Shown here: piece after piece, positions 31,601 to 43,215 of the stretch
How the letters are laid out: every line of letters begins with the position of its first letter
How positions within the stretch are numbered: position 1 is the first letter of the stretch
Notes under the pieces: model-generated
Database searches by the model: none
What the model was told of the DNA's origin: nothing
The model's input: only the letters and a program-made list of their open reading frames with translations
From: Varroa destructor
Taxonomy: Eukaryota > Arthropoda > Arachnida > Mesostigmata > Varroidae
DNA length: 64,000 nucleotides
NCBI RefSeq assembly: GCF_002443255.2
Contig: NW_019211460.1
Span: 30,965,956 to 31,029,955, forward strand
Direction: 5' to 3'
Position numbers and translations under genes: made by a program

Positions 31601-33770
31601 ATTTTAGGTTGAACACTATTTCAATTGTGACCACACATCTTGGGTCTAATGGGCAGCTATTAATTAATCCGTCTAAACCAAGCCAAATAAAAATGGCCAT
31701 TTCAAAATCTCGCATGATGATAGACTTATATATATGAATATAATATAATAATAACAATATGAAATAGTCAGCACCTCCCCAGAAGGCCGTTGATGCTTTT
31801 ACGAAGCCAAATGTATGTATTCCTTTACGTCTCATTTACCTTCGATGTAGGACAGTCAATTGACCAAGATTTCAGCTCTAGCATTTCAGTTTATTGAGCA
31901 CTTATCTCAAAAAAAATGAACTAGATGGAAAAATAAACACGTGCAGAAGAAAGGCAATATTCAACCTGAGTGTATGATGTTTTTAATACTCAGTTGTTAA
32001 GGGTGCCTCATTGTTAAGCGCCAACTAGTCTAGCAGAAAGTATGGGATAGGAAAATAAGCGAGTGTTTTGCGTACTTTGTCAGTCATTGATCTAGATCAA
32101 AGGAAGACATAATTAACGATTCCAATTGTGCTTAAAAGCGAAAGCTAAGGTTCTATAATTGTGTGTAAATTAAAGGCATGGGGAGCCTTACCATCCAATT
32201 CATAAGCACATCTAACTAGCGTGCCTATAAGTTAACGATTTTATAATAAAAATGTCTGCATTCCCACAAAGCTTACCTTATCAATAGATGTGTCTCGCCC
32301 AATGGGTCATGGGTCTAATGGGTCAACACCATCACCCGACGTTAACGCCATATATGCAATCCATTCTGCAGAATATTTTTGGCTCAGACCTTATGCCCTC
32401 AGCGTCATTGAAGTCGGTTTGCTCAAGATCGAAATTCGAGTTTGAAGTCCTTACTGCAAAGGAGCTATCTTAACTCATTCGAACTTCGAAACTACCTCGA
32501 GTTCATGGTGCGCCAATTGCAACGGTCATTGCACACGATAGGAGAAAGGATAAAGCAACGCGATCGATTGGCGTCCCACGGGGTGCCGTTGCATTCTAGC
32601 TCTGGTCGGATCGCTCTGCTCGACATCTTCAGCCCTGCGCAGATCGGACGGTGTCACTCGACGATCCCCAGCCCCGTGAACACCCCGCTGTGCCTGCGCC
32701 GAAGGGAATTGAGGGTAGAATTGAACACGGGCCAACTAGTGAGGTGTATGCGAGCACCCTAAGTGCAACCTGCACCGTCAAGCGTCCCTTGAGCGGCTAC
32801 TGAAAGGCTGAAGCGAAAATAGGGGAAATGTTAGGCGATACAGCAATGGCAAGCAGCTTCATTGGGCTCGTGGACTGCTGGCTATTGCCAGTGATTGGCC
32901 ATAATAGCTTCCTGGCTTTTGAGTACGTGCTTCTAGCGGAAACGGCGTGTCACCCGTAAAATCATGGTTTCATTGATCATTTGCATCCCCGATCGGCTCA
33001 AGCTAATTAGTTGTTCCTAAATGAAGACAGGAACATCCGTAGCAAGTTAAGTAACAAGTCGAAATATCAATAGGGCCCCACTGAGCTGATAGATCGATTT
33101 TTCTTTGCGTTCTATTGAACACAGCTTGTGTACAACCACGTGTGATCTAAACAAAAAAATTACTATCTTTGCCTCTAATACGTTTTGCCTTTTATAACAT
33201 TTACCTGACTGTCAATTTAAATGAATACTCGGCTTACTAAGATGTTGCCTAGGTGAGCCTGTAAAATTTCGTAGCGATCATATAATCGCCTCATAGCGAA
33301 CATTGTGTACATAAATTTGAAGCTATTATGAAGCGGAGCTAAATTAGTAGCCGAGAACACAGGACAAGTTTCAAAACCTTATTGTTTTCCTGCTTCGGAT
33401 GAGGGTTTATAAGTATAGTTTAATTATTAATTACTACTATTTCGTTGAAGCACATTAATATAGCATACAATATAACAAACACCCAAAATGTTTCCAGATC
33501 GCTCTCGTCTGTACCGTCTACCTGTTAAATCTATATAAACTGTTATTCGTGCTATTGCATTTGCCGTGGGGTTAATAAAAAGTGTTTGATTGTACCGTAT
33601 CATTGTTATTATGCCACAAAAGCGGCTGCCGACGTGTGCCAATTTCGAGTACGAAATCGTGTATTTACGTTCCAATTGAGGGCTAACGTCGTAGCGATCG
33701 ATTTCTATAATTTTCAACAAAACAACTGCAGTCGTCTGAAGCAAGCCGATGTGGTTGTCCGGTCATCTTA
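28626..33770. other. mixed intergenic sequence left of the SoxB locus
   Basis: No supported gene. It contains an AATAAA at 30915-30920 followed by an 8-bp hairpin and T run (30926-30953). A GC-richer patch at about 32500-32760 has open frames on both strands without a recognised domain. At 32300-32330 there are ATGGGT repeats that weakly recall the Met/Gly-rich start of the SoxB genes. Confidence 0.35.
30926..30953 (+). other. short hairpin followed by T run, downstream of AATAAA
   Basis: ACACACGC (30926-30933) pairs with GCGTGTGT (30941-30948) across a 7-base loop, with five to six T following. An AATAAA lies 6 bases upstream. It might be the 3' end of an unidentified transcript or part of a solo LTR. 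No matching second LTR was found. Confidence 0.35.
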
Positions 33771-33771
33771 C

Positions 33772-33790
33772 GCTTTGTAGGCTACAAAGC
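33772..33790. promoter_or_regulatory. palindromic pair of SOX consensus sites
   Basis: A perfect 9-base inverted repeat around a single G. Each arm contains a SOX-type site (CTTTGTA on the left, TACAAAG on the right, matching WWCAAWG on opposite strands). It lies about 270 bases upstream of the CRE and about 355 bases upstream of the predicted start of transcription of the plus-strand SoxB gene. Auto- or cross-regulation by SoxB protein is an inference. Confidence 0.45.
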
Positions 33791-34058
33791 ACGAAGCAAA
33801 CTCAATCGACAATTTCGACTCGCTTCTGGATCTTTCAACTATTGCTGAAAATAGGATGGCCGCGAGCCAGTATCCACTACGCCTATTGCTTCTCCTTACA
33901 TTGTACATAGTAGGTGTACATTACGGACAGAGTAATCTATTCCTGCTGCAAATAGCATTGATCATCCATAAAAGAGTCTAAAGAACGCTGCGAGCTTCAT
34001 TTCAGCATCTCCACCCCATCATAATGTGAAGACCTGAAGGTTAAGGTCCGGGGTTCTT

Positions 34059-34083
34059 CGTGACGTCACAGGCTCCGCCTTTC
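34059..34083 (+). promoter_or_regulatory. CRE plus GGCTCC block of the plus-strand SoxB promoter
   Basis: Contains the perfect palindromic CRE TGACGTCA (34061-34068) followed directly by AGGCTCCGCC. It lies about 85 bases upstream of the predicted start of transcription. The same block, with three mismatches over about 25 bases, lies upstream of the minus-strand SoxB gene at 47250-47274. CREB/ATF-type bZIP binding is expected from the motif but not shown. Confidence 0.6.
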
Positions 34084-34115
34084 TGGAGCTAGCGAGGGAG
34101 AGGAGGTAGGTTGCA

Positions 34116-34148
34116 TATAGTAAAGTGCACTTCACCAGGAACTTCAGT
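34116..34148 (+). promoter_or_regulatory. core promoter (TATA-like box and initiator) of the plus-strand SoxB gene
   Basis: TATAGTAA begins at 34116. The arthropod initiator TTCAGTC spans the predicted +1 A at 34146, exactly 30 bases downstream, the classical spacing. The leader would be about 154 bases long with no intron needed. Confidence 0.55.
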
Positions 34149-34192
34149 CTAGAAGTTGGTGCTCACGGTTTAGCCAGCTTGCTCAAACGTGT

Positions 34193-34225
34193 ATGCGTCC
34201 TGCAAGATCTAGTACCACAAAGTGA
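34193..34225 (+). other. short upstream ORF in the SoxB leader
   Basis: An ATG at 34193 opens a 10-codon frame ([10 protein letters not shown]) ending in TGA at 34223-34225, 75 bases before the SoxB start. It is the only ATG I see between the predicted start of transcription and the main start. It could dampen translation; this is inference. Confidence 0.4.
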
Positions 34226-34299
34226 CAGTGAGTCTCAGCCACCGACACAACTTGCTACCAACGACTAGTTTGCGCCAGTGCTCACCTTCTGAATCCTAC

Positions 34300-35403
34300 A
34301 TGAAGATGATGATGCCTCCGATGCAAATGGGACCTATGAGTCTGATGGGTCCCATGCAAATGGGTCACCTGATGGCGAGCCAGATGTCCCATATGGGCCA
34401 AATGACCGGCTATCAGCAGCAACTCAGTCAGCCATCGTTTCAGTCGAACAACTCTTCCTGTATATCAAACAATCATGTTCAGAATAGCTCCGGTCAACAG
34501 CCTTCCCAGAGCGCGAATACCATGGCGTTCCCCGGTGTTCCGACCCATTCGAACCAAGAACAGTTGCCCGCACTGGTAAACTCACCTCTCGATTACGATG
34601 TCTCAGAGGATAGTGCACCTGCGTCGCCAGCCAGTGTTAGTGCCAAGACGAATTCATTATCGATGGGAAATTTGAGCCAATTTGTGGGCTCTTCTCGTCG
34701 TGGCCCTGATCATATCAGGCGACCCATGAACGCTTTCATGGTTTGGTCACGAGCGCAAAGGCGCAAGATCGCGCTCGAAAATCCCAAAATGCATAACAGC
34801 GAAATCTCGAAACGCCTTGGAAACGAATGGAAGGAACTGACGGAAGAGAACAAACGCCCGTTTATCGATGAAGCCAAGCGATTGCGTGAGCAGCATATGC
34901 GGGATCACCCCGAATATAAATATCGGCCACGCCGAAAGCCAAAGCCAGCTGGCCCCGCTGCGTCGTCCCCCATCGGAGTCACAGCTCAAACTATGTCCGG
35001 CCAGATAAACGCCAGTTCACCCGGTTTCTGCAACGACATCAACAGCGTGACAGCCAAACAACAAAACATGATGTCACATATCCAGAATAGTCCTTACAAT
35101 CCGTTCACACTTCCCTATATGAACTATATGGGTCTACCCCAGATGCAAAATCAGGCGTCCTCGTCTTCTGCATCAGCTTCACCTCAGCCCCGTACACCGG
35201 AATCGGCCTACTCGTCGTGTGATGAAATGGCCAAGGAATCTTCAGACTCACCCCCACCGTTGCCAGCTGCGCTGGCTCAGCAGGCCTTTAAGGACCAGAA
35301 AGTTGACCCTCAGCTTTACCAGCTCTATCAGCAAAACCTAAACATGGGCTACGGTTATTCTTCAATGAGTGGCATGTACCCATCATATGACTACTCGGGC
35401 TGA
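34300..35403 (+). CDS. SoxB-group HMG-box transcription factor, plus-strand copy (Dichaete/Sox21-like)
   Basis: Intronless, 367 residues from the first in-frame ATG. The frame is open further upstream to a GTG at 34222, but the paralogue also begins at this Met run. Order: Met/Gln-rich start ([27 protein letters not shown], 8-35); Ser/Asn-rich linker; acidic [13 protein letters not shown] (95-107); HMG box about 138-214 with intact [22 protein letters not shown] and [11 protein letters not shown]; basic tail [22 protein letters not shown] (267-277); Ser/Pro region; C-terminal LYQLYQQ and SYDYSG. The KPKP tail rather than KTKTL points to the Dichaete/Sox21 subgroup rather than SoxNeuro. The protein should bind ACAAAG/ACAATG in the minor groove and act in the nucleus, in other arthropods in neural and segmental patterning. 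Exact orthology is open. Confidence 0.95.
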   Translation: MKMMMPPMQMGPMSLMGPMQMGHLMASQMSHMGQMTGYQQQLSQPSFQSNNSSCISNNHVQNSSGQQPSQSANTMAFPGVPTHSNQEQLPALVNSPLDYDVSEDSAPASPASVSAKTNSLSMGNLSQFVGSSRRGPDHIRRPMNAFMVWSRAQRRKIALENPKMHNSEISKRLGNEWKELTEENKRPFIDEAKRLREQHMRDHPEYKYRPRRKPKPAGPAASSPIGVTAQTMSGQINASSPGFCNDINSVTAKQQNMMSHIQNSPYNPFTLPYMNYMGLPQMQNQASSSSASASPQPRTPESAYSSCDEMAKESSDSPPPLPAALAQQAFKDQKVDPQLYQLYQQNLNMGYGYSSMSGMYPSYDYSG

Positions 35404-35655
35404 AGGTCACCGGTCAAAATCGTTTCCCTGTGAAACCGACACTGCTTTTTTCAGCTCTTTCTTCTATAATAATAGAGAAGCCTTCGTCTTGATTTTAAGA
35501 ACGTTATCCCCCTGTGAGCAATAACCTAAGCTGCCTTAAACTCTTTCTTAAGGAATTGTTCTTAAGCGTGTTGTATGTACATAGTGAAAATGAGATGTAT
35601 TAAATGTTATTTATTTATAATTTATTGATTCACATATACCTGTTTACAATAATTA

Positions 35656-35704
<49 letters not shown>

Positions 35705-35755
35705 ACAGTACTACTTGATATTGTCAAATAAAGAGGAGAAATGAAAATTACGAGT
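35404..35755 (+). other. 3' untranslated region of the plus-strand SoxB gene
   Basis: Contains a Pumilio-type site TGTACATA (35576-35583), an AU-rich element with overlapping ATTTA pentamers (about 35608-35626), a (TA)n microsatellite and the poly(A) signal AATAAA (35727-35732). The cleavage site is probably about 15-25 bases after the signal. Confidence 0.65.
35657..35702. repeat. (TA)n microsatellite in SoxB 3' UTR
   Basis: About 23 uninterrupted TA units. They would fold into a long AU hairpin if transcribed, just before the poly(A) signal. The length is probably polymorphic. Confidence 0.9.
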
Positions 35756-37289
35756 ATCAGTTCGAATTGTTTCTGAGCTTTTTGTGACGATAGGTATTGA
35801 TTTAATCAACTGAATGTGTAGTACCATTTTAACACAAAATTAGCTACTCTGATGGCGGGTTTGGTGGGTCGCCGGATTCCCAATCGTAAGTCTCGGCTTC
35901 AATTCGCTGCTGGGTCTTAATGTTCCTTTTTACATTTCTAACTGAGTTTCGAATTTAGATTTATTCCGTACTTACGTAGGTCCTATTCGGAAACTAACTC
36001 TACCGCATCACACGTTTTATTGCTAAGTGAAAGGGTAGTGAGCATCACATATGTCTTTAATCAAAGCGTCTTATTAATTAACATCATATCTCTGAGATAT
36101 CAATATCTCATCCAGTTTGAAAATCGCGCGGTATGTTTCCTAGTCAGCTATTTCTATGTTTTTGCTTTTGATAACTAACTTATAACAAGATGAACCGTTT
36201 TAGACTCAACATCATTCTATAGTTTTATTCATTAACGAAACATCGTTTATCACAATTGGAGGTTATAAAAGGTCTAATGGTGAGAATACAGGTTTTGACA
36301 ACTTTTTGACGTAAACTCATATTAGACGGTTGTTTATAGCACTCATTCCGGAGTTCTATTACAAACGTTTGGTAATCAAAAGGCTTGAACTTTGAGGTAG
36401 ATGCGCTCTAAGTTTTTGGGGCGCTGTCTTTCCTTGTCTATAAACAACAGTAACCTCAACGAAATCGTACGCCCGCAAATGTTAGTCTGAGATATAAAAT
36501 GTCTAAAGAAAACGAGATTCCATACGTATATGCATCTCTCAACTTTGTTGTGACTATGTGACCTCTCCGACCACCCGTCGCTGGGTGCGCACTTCAAAGC
36601 CATTGATTCATTTATACCACAATATATCAAAAGTGGCCTGGTCGAAAAGTGGGATTATAACATAAGCAAAGAGTCATGCTACATTGAGACTAAAATTGCT
36701 GCAGATCGTATCAAAGCTGACATAAGGTTCGGCGGAACGCCCAACTGTGAACTTGAAACCACGCTTTTTTACTTTACCAATTGTCCTGACAACCTTTTGT
36801 ATTAACAATGCATATATAAAGCAAAAATACGCTCACGCGTAACCGTAACATAATAGCATAAAGGGTCCACGCACTTATTGTGAGGTGAGAATATCGCCTC
36901 TCAAGAAAAAGCCAGTAAACGATAAAAATGATTCAGACCAAAAATGGGTTCAGTGATTTTTGACGATTAGCGTTAACGTTTATTGTGTGCATTATTCATT
37001 CAGGTCGCATGAAAAAGGCCAGTTTTACAATGATCCTATAGTAGTTTTACTGAGAGTTGTCCGCCACTCTGAAAGCTCTTACAACACGCAGACCATTCCC
37101 ACAGAGGTGTTTAGCTACCAAATGCAACATGTGGAAGCCATGTATCCCTTACCTGTTGCTGTAGAGACATCTCGTTCTACAGCTCGAGATACAAAAGCAA
37201 CAACTTGAGGAAACAACGGGTACCTCCGAATTCTAAAAGATAGGTTGCACCATAAGGACAATTTGTTAGCGTCAGGAATGAATCCCTGC
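35756..37289. other. intergenic region between SoxB and the membrane-protein gene
   Basis: AT-rich, no supported exon. An open plus frame at 36960-37208 lacks a recognised domain. The 3' untranslated region of the minus-strand membrane-protein gene must begin below 37290. Confidence 0.4.
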
Positions 37290-38032
37290 CTAGGACGACT
37301 TTATTACAGTGTTGTATGATGGGGGCTGATCGTTTATAAGTATGGGATGAAATCCCGGAGTGGCCGACTGCGTGTAATCCGGCGACAGGACGACGTTCGT
37401 CTGCGGCAGATACATTTCACCGACATCCGCCTGCGGATTCACGTGAATGGTTGTTGTATGCGTAGGACCATTTGGTATTACTGAACCTAGAGTGGCAAAC
37501 AATAGGAACAGAACGAAACACATAAAAAACACGCCTACGTAGGCAACAAACCTATATACACTACGGGGGAGGCTCGACGAAATGTAACAGCACAATGATT
37601 ACGTGAAGCTTAATTTTGTTACACAATGATAGACTGCCATATCCGAGTGAAACTAATAATGTATATATGGTGAAAAACTTTTGACCGATTGACCCTGTAC
37701 ACACGCAAGGTTTCGAGCATGGGCAGGCACATCCTGCGAGAACTGCGTAAACTCCGACATAACCTCCAAAATTTCCAGTACTTCAACACATTATTGACCT
37801 CTTATATTTCCGAATTTTAATCTAAACCCAGTCTTTCATACTTACCTTTTGAAAGCTTGGTCGTGAAGCATAAAGCGTACAAGCCCATCAGTGCCACGAC
37901 GATAAAAAGCGCGTAAGCAATTGTGACGAGCACTTGCAACTTCATGATCCAGCCGACGACGAAGCACACCAAAGCGACCCCAAACAGTACGGTGGAGCCG
38001 CTTAACTTTTGTGCCCAAGAGGAGCCTGGCAT
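37290..38032 (-). CDS. small multi-pass membrane protein with C-terminal PPSY motif (family not recognised)
   Basis: First exon 38032-37846 begins MPGSSWAQKLSGS and encodes two hydrophobic segments (about residues 13-29 and 33-56). It ends in a strong donor (AAAAG|GTAAGT) in phase 1. The last exon, 37560-37290, has a pyrimidine-rich acceptor (CCTCCCCCGTAG) and encodes a third membrane segment (FVAYVGVFFMCFVLFLLF), then a hydrophilic tail ending QPPSYNTVIKSS. The PPSY is a WW-domain/Nedd4-binding type motif. These two exons do not join in phase, so a middle exon is needed. 37733-37694 (or from 37763) fits both phases and would insert the Cys-rich CACPCSKPCVCTG, but its donor (GTCAAT) is weak. 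The layout recalls small tetraspan proteins of lysosomes or junctions with PY motifs, such as LAPTM4-like, but I cannot assign a family. Outer exons confident, middle uncertain. Confidence 0.7.
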
Positions 38033-41000
38033 CGTGTGTACGTGGGGTATTACAAGGACATCCAGTTTAAGGCGTAGAGAAACGGTCAGACGCTCGTTAG
38101 GTAGGTTAGGAGCGAGAACCTTAGCATAGGAGGTCCTAGCAACCTGAATGAATTACCATCGCCGAATTACATCGTTTGGAACTTAATGTGGTCAACTCAA
38201 TTTGAGCTCTGACGCCGATTCTGTCTGAAACGCATACGAATCAAAATTCTGTATTATACGACTCAAGTCTTTTTCAAGGTTGAGGTGGTAACCTATCTGT
38301 GATTAAAACAGCAAGAGGTACGAGTTTGTTTTGAGTACAGGTCATTACATTATGTCAAATATCTCGGCACATGTCTACGCTTGTAAAACCATTGTAATCC
38401 GGTTATAGTGTATGGAAGCGAAAGTTTAAAGAATACTTGACGGCCACACAGTCTTCTTTGTATTTGATATTTGTATGTTAAACCAGTGACGCATACATTT
38501 TATGTAGCCGATATACTTTTTATACAGCGTATTATAAGCCCAGCAAGATCAAGCTTATGTGTTTTGTTTCATCTAATAATAACATAATCAACAGGTCATT
38601 CATTGAAGCCAGTTCCTTGAAGTTAGATGTTCTAGCCCCGAGCAAAACAACAGCTTTAATCGACAGAAAAAGGAAAAAAAAAGTACACGTTTGCTGTTTC
38701 TGTAGCTGTGGTCAATTCTGGAAATATGAGGTCGTCCCCAGCTACAAATACGATCTTTGTACAAATACGAGTACTACCATTATCTGCGGAACGGCATCTC
38801 AGAAGACGAAGTACAACATCTGCGATGCAATTTTTGTCTAGATAAACTTCAGTTGTGTTGATCAACACCAAGTTCCTACTTGCCAAATTTACCCATCCGC
38901 CAACCTAAAATACTTTCCAGTGTTTTGAGTGACACAAAGCCAATGATTCGTCCGTTTGTGAAGTTATCGTAAGTCGAATGTTCCTATACTGAAAATTACG
39001 GCCATTACCGATCACGGCACAGCCATAGCACCATAGCACCATAGCACGGATTGTCAGTATCAGATAAACAATGTCGCTATGAAAATTTAACGATTAATCC
39101 GTCTGTCATGACGGATTTCGTCTGATTAAATGTAACCAAGCCCAAGAGCATGTAGTCTGGATTACCCCATAAGCATCGATGTCTGTTTAAGCTGCGCCAT
39201 CCAAGGTGCTATGCAATTCACTGCCGTTCTTTAGGCACCTACCCAGTTTCCACTGTAATACTATATTTGGCAAAGCATTATAAAAATTGCAAAAACTATT
39301 TAAGTTTGTCAAAAACATGAAAAAAGAATATTAATTGGTGAATACCTACGCTCGGAGCTGCTTCTTTACTCTGATATACTCATTGACAAGCAAAAACATT
39401 ACTGAACGGGCATACCGTGCTCACCACGCAATACATATATGTGACCTTCGAAGACGTGAGACACAAGGAAAAATTCTGTCAAAAAACGAAGCCTTATAGC
39501 TGCGCCTGTAAAAATTCTCATTAAGTTATCGCAGTTCTGCCGAGGTTATAGCAACATGCTTGGTGATCCAGCAAGCTCTAGTAATCTTATGACATGGGCA
39601 AATATATCAGTAATAATTACAGAGCGATACGAACTCACGTCCGCATTACAGCTGGCCTAAAAGCTGGACAAACAAACGGCACGCGTGTCATTAGTAGCGT
39701 TTGAAATGAGACGCTTTTTTAGATACAGGCAAATGACGTCAATCTACGAATTGTGCAAATGCCGCTGTCCAGCGCGTTAGTCAGACCTGGCCTGCTACCT
39801 TTCAGTTCCAATCAGTATAGGTGCTCGATCTGGCCAGCTCTAGAGGCTTCTAAAGTAACCTTTACTATAAAATTGAACACCTACTAACAAATGAGAGCAT
39901 TGGTATTATTATTTAGTGAGAGATGATCGCCCGTTTACTGATGAACTAGGAAAAGATACGTGGGGAAAACGCAGCTACGTATTGTAAGTCAAGTAAAAAT
40001 CATCGTAGAATCATTACTAAGTATTTTATTTGCATCATTCTGTTGTTGCATGCTTTGAGTTCTTAACAAGCGTTTTTTGTGGAAACTAAATCGCCTCTAC
40101 GTATAAATTCCTAAGACAGATATCTCGGCAGGGCAAAGTATCTCTTTTACTACGAGAAAGAATGAGATGTTCATGCATCTCTCTGTCTTGATTACAAAGT
40201 AAATATGACCATTCTATCATCATGTCTGTGGAGTAGTACCGGTACAGATGGCAAACAAACAAGCAGATAGTAATCAAAGGAGCATGATTCCATCAAATAG
40301 CAAAATCGTTTCATCTACGGATGTTACACCTTTTTTTTTTTTTTTGTTTAGGTTAGAACCTGTCAACTCTGAAACAGCCGATTTCAGCCCTGCCACTGAA
40401 TCCTTCTAGCCAGTCATCGATAGATCAACCTGGCTGTTCGTAGAAAATCTCTCGTAATATGCAAATCTATACTGCAATCGAACTAAGGACAGCAAATTCT
40501 CCGAAACATGACAGGGCGTAAAGCCAACGTTTAACTATTGTTACTTTATCGCTATCGCAGCTATTTTTTCTAGCTTCTGCTAGCGCTATCTTTCGAAGCC
40601 GTCGACGTCTGCGGTCCCATGATACAGATGGCACTGTAGGTAAAAATGCGACCAACTCAAGGTATTAGCAAACAAGGACAGGAGCGAGTAAAAAGCCTTT
40701 TGCAAGACACGGATCGCTAACACAGAAATCTAGCTTTTCATAAGCTAACAAATTAAACTCACTTGTTTCTTAAAGCATCTAGAAATCTGCCGCTATTAGT
40801 GATTATGTCACAGGTATAATGTATACCCATCGAGCGATTCAGCGCATCCATTTTACTAGAAACCGCCAAACTTCTCCCGGAAGTTCTCTTAAAAGGTTAA
40901 TCAGCGTTGTCACAGTGGTCATAGTTGTAGTTCCACATCGCTAACGACACCTGTCTCTTGATCGAAGTGCTAACCGTAATCTTTCAGAGCAGCTCTGAGT

Positions 41001-41040
41001 ACCAGCTGCGATGGCATGGTATGAACATTGGAGAACGCAT
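38033..41040. other. intergenic region inside the SoxB locus, left part
   Basis: No supported gene. It holds an 8-base tandem repeat CCATAGCA x3 at 39023-39046 and a perfect CRE TGACGTCA at 39734-39741. A minus-strand open frame at 38886-38656 looks somewhat protein-like but has no recognised domain or clear exon borders. Confidence 0.4.
39734..39741. promoter_or_regulatory. isolated perfect CRE (TGACGTCA)
   Basis: A palindromic CREB/ATF-type site without a convincing TATA box or gene next to it; a TGCAAAT octamer-like sequence lies about 20 bases to the right. It may be one element of an enhancer in the SoxB locus, or chance. Confidence 0.3.
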
Positions 41041-41760
41041 TTAAAAGGTCGACGTCATAAACAGTTACAGAATCGCTTACGAAGGCTGTGACTGAGCGAT
41101 AGCATTAGCAGTAATAACAATGGCGGCGGCGGCAGCGGCAGGAGTACCGATAGGGAGAGGCCAGACCGCCACGATGGAATCTTGCCACGGTACGCGGCTT
41201 GAGGTCGAGATAGTGGCGAACGGCAGGCGGCTGCGATGTGACGATCGTGGCAGTACTGGCGCCAGAAACAACTACCCGCGCTGAGCCGTCGGTTGAACAG
41301 CAAAACACCAACATCACCAACCGTAGGGCCATTGGCAGGGTACACAGCAATGGACAGTGCGTAACCGAGCAGCCCGCACCGTGAAAGGGGCAAGGGAGCG
41401 GCTGTCGACAGACGACAGCGTCGTTCTGCCATCACTGTCACTGTTATTGTTTTCAGGCGACAGTCTTTTCTAGGGAGAGTTTGGGTGGGCGCCGGCTGGC
41501 GGACATGTAGCAGGCACGCGTGCATGCGCACTCTTAGGATAACGAAGTTCTGCAGCGGCTAGGGGTGCCTAAAACGATAATAACATTAATATCATCAACA
41601 ACGAAAACAATGACAACGATTCGGGCTTCGACAATGTTCGCGATCGAGTCGCGATAAAACGGAACGCGTGCGCGACTTAATCTGATAGGACTGGAACCAT
41701 CTTCTCTGTAATTACTGATAACGGTGATAAATATCATTCGGTTTGCCTGCCCATCAACGT
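41041..41760. other. GC-rich island with CGG/CAG triplets
   Basis: Contains GGCGGCGGCGGCAGCGGC at about 41122-41140 and overlapping open frames on both strands (minus 41531-41055 starts with GTG and is low-complexity Leu/Pro at its end). I do not accept a coding gene. It adjoins the orphan promoter at 41776-41940. Confidence 0.35.
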
Positions 41761-41775
41761 AATCGGTGTCGATGG

Positions 41776-41940
41776 CGATGACGTCATCGATGCGCTAGCA
41801 GCGCGTGACGTTAGCGTCCAACTCATCAGACATTGTCATCGCTTTGCTGGAACTTGAGCCGGATTTTCGCTGTGTTATTGCATACGTGGCAGTATACTTA
41901 GTTCACTATATAAACATAGCACTCTGGGGCCAGACGAGTG
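41776..41940 (+). promoter_or_regulatory. orphan promoter-like region: CRE palindrome plus TATA box
   Basis: A 14-base palindrome centred on TGACGTCA occupies 41776-41789, with a second half-site TGACGTTA just to the right (about 41806). TATATAAA lies at 41907-41914. The same elements in the same order occur at both SoxB promoters, though the CRE-TATA distance here (about 120 bases) is longer. No coding exon was recognised downstream, so the transcript, if any, may be noncoding or spliced. Confidence 0.4.
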
Positions 41941-42403
41941 ACTGAATCGTTTACAGTTGATAGCAGTAGTGATCTCCTAGCGATTACGCTTATGGAACTG
42001 TGAATGGTATGGAACGGGTATGACTATTTGTACGTTTCAACTTTTCGGAGCAATCCGAACGAACGGGCCTCTAGATGAACTTCGTTTGCCGACCAGTCTG
42101 CAGCGATATATAATCGATCGTTGTATCACTTATCGAAATTAAACCATATATAGTACGGACGATAGCTATCATCAATCAATATATACACAAGTGAACTATC
42201 CAGTATTAGGGCAGGTGCGAAGGCAACCCCTTGCACAATCGGAACAGCAATTCGCTTGGGGGAATACGTATAAATCAATCGAATATCTATGCATCGTATG
42301 TGTAGTACTTGCACATAACGGCTGTACACAGCAGGTCGAAATACAAATAAGTTTAAAATTAACTTATTGATCACAGCTTTCCAAGCGGCCACCAATCCAT
42401 AGA

Positions 42404-42443
42404 CCCATAGTTCTTTATGGGGGACCCCCATAGTTCTTTATGG
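42404..42443. repeat. 17-bp direct repeat with a G5/C5 palindrome between the copies
   Basis: CCCATAGTTCTTTATGG occurs at 42404-42420 and 42427-42443, a 23-base period. The junction TATGGGGG-A-CCCCCATA (42416-42432) is a perfect palindrome with 8-base arms. Confidence 0.85.
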
Positions 42444-43060
42444 TATAGCCGCAGCACATACTATGGGTTTCGCGCGGTTCGGTCATTACAGGGTTTGGAC
42501 GATGAAAAAAAATGATAGTATATGAGAGTTTGTGAAGCGCTATAGGAGCAATGATCGAGATGGTACCCGCTACAAAGATATCACTATCAATTCTCATAGA
42601 AAATTATTGTTTTGATATTGTACTACGTTAGCTCACGATCGTGTTTTTGTTTGCAGCTCACAGGGGAAGTAGCATTTGTCTACCGACCACTCAAAGCTTC
42701 TGTCTCATACTGGACAGCTGTTTCTCGCAGCGAGCAAAACTCAGCATAAGCGCGTGCTAACAAGAACAAGAGGACAAATACCGAGTGCTTGTAACGAGAT
42801 TTGATTGTGTTATGGTATAAGTACTTAAACTAATAAAGTTCTTAAGCTATCAGGGTGTATCTGTTGTAGCGTAAGTTAAAGGTGTGTCATACACCATCAG
42901 TTAAGCAAAAATAACACAAGCCGTCACTATTCTTATTTAGTGCGTGAGCATACAATATAATAGCAGACTAAAATCATTCGAGTCGGCTTGGGGCACGTCA
43001 ACGTCTCAGGCAAGGAACGGACTTTATTGTCGACCAGACGGGCGGACATTATCAACCGTA

Positions 43061-43096
43061 ACACACACAGACACACAGACACACAGACACACACAC
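43061..43096. repeat. ACACAG/(CA)n microsatellite
   Basis: A tandem array of ACACACAG-type units with CA runs, in unassigned AT-rich sequence. Confidence 0.85.
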
Positions 43097-43215
43097 TGAA
43101 GATACACTGAGCTGTGTTTGACAAGTTACAATTTCAACATGGCACTATAGCGTTAACAAACTACGTATACCAATTCTACATTATCTAACTTGTGTTTCCA
43201 TTTGAGAGAGGCAAT

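Noticed and set aside
32288..32473. third SoxB N-terminus (Met/Gly-rich ATGGGT repeats)
   Set aside because: Only a few codons resemble the SoxB start (MGLMG), no HMG box follows, and the open frame ends quickly.
34222..34299. 26 extra N-terminal residues of the plus-strand SoxB frame
   Set aside because: This extension starts at GTG, has no counterpart in the paralogue, and the first ATG at 34300 aligns with the paralogue's Met run.
41055..41531. 158-codon minus-strand open frame in the GC-rich island
   Set aside because: It starts with GTG, ends in a Leu/Pro low-complexity run and overlaps other open frames; composition explains it.
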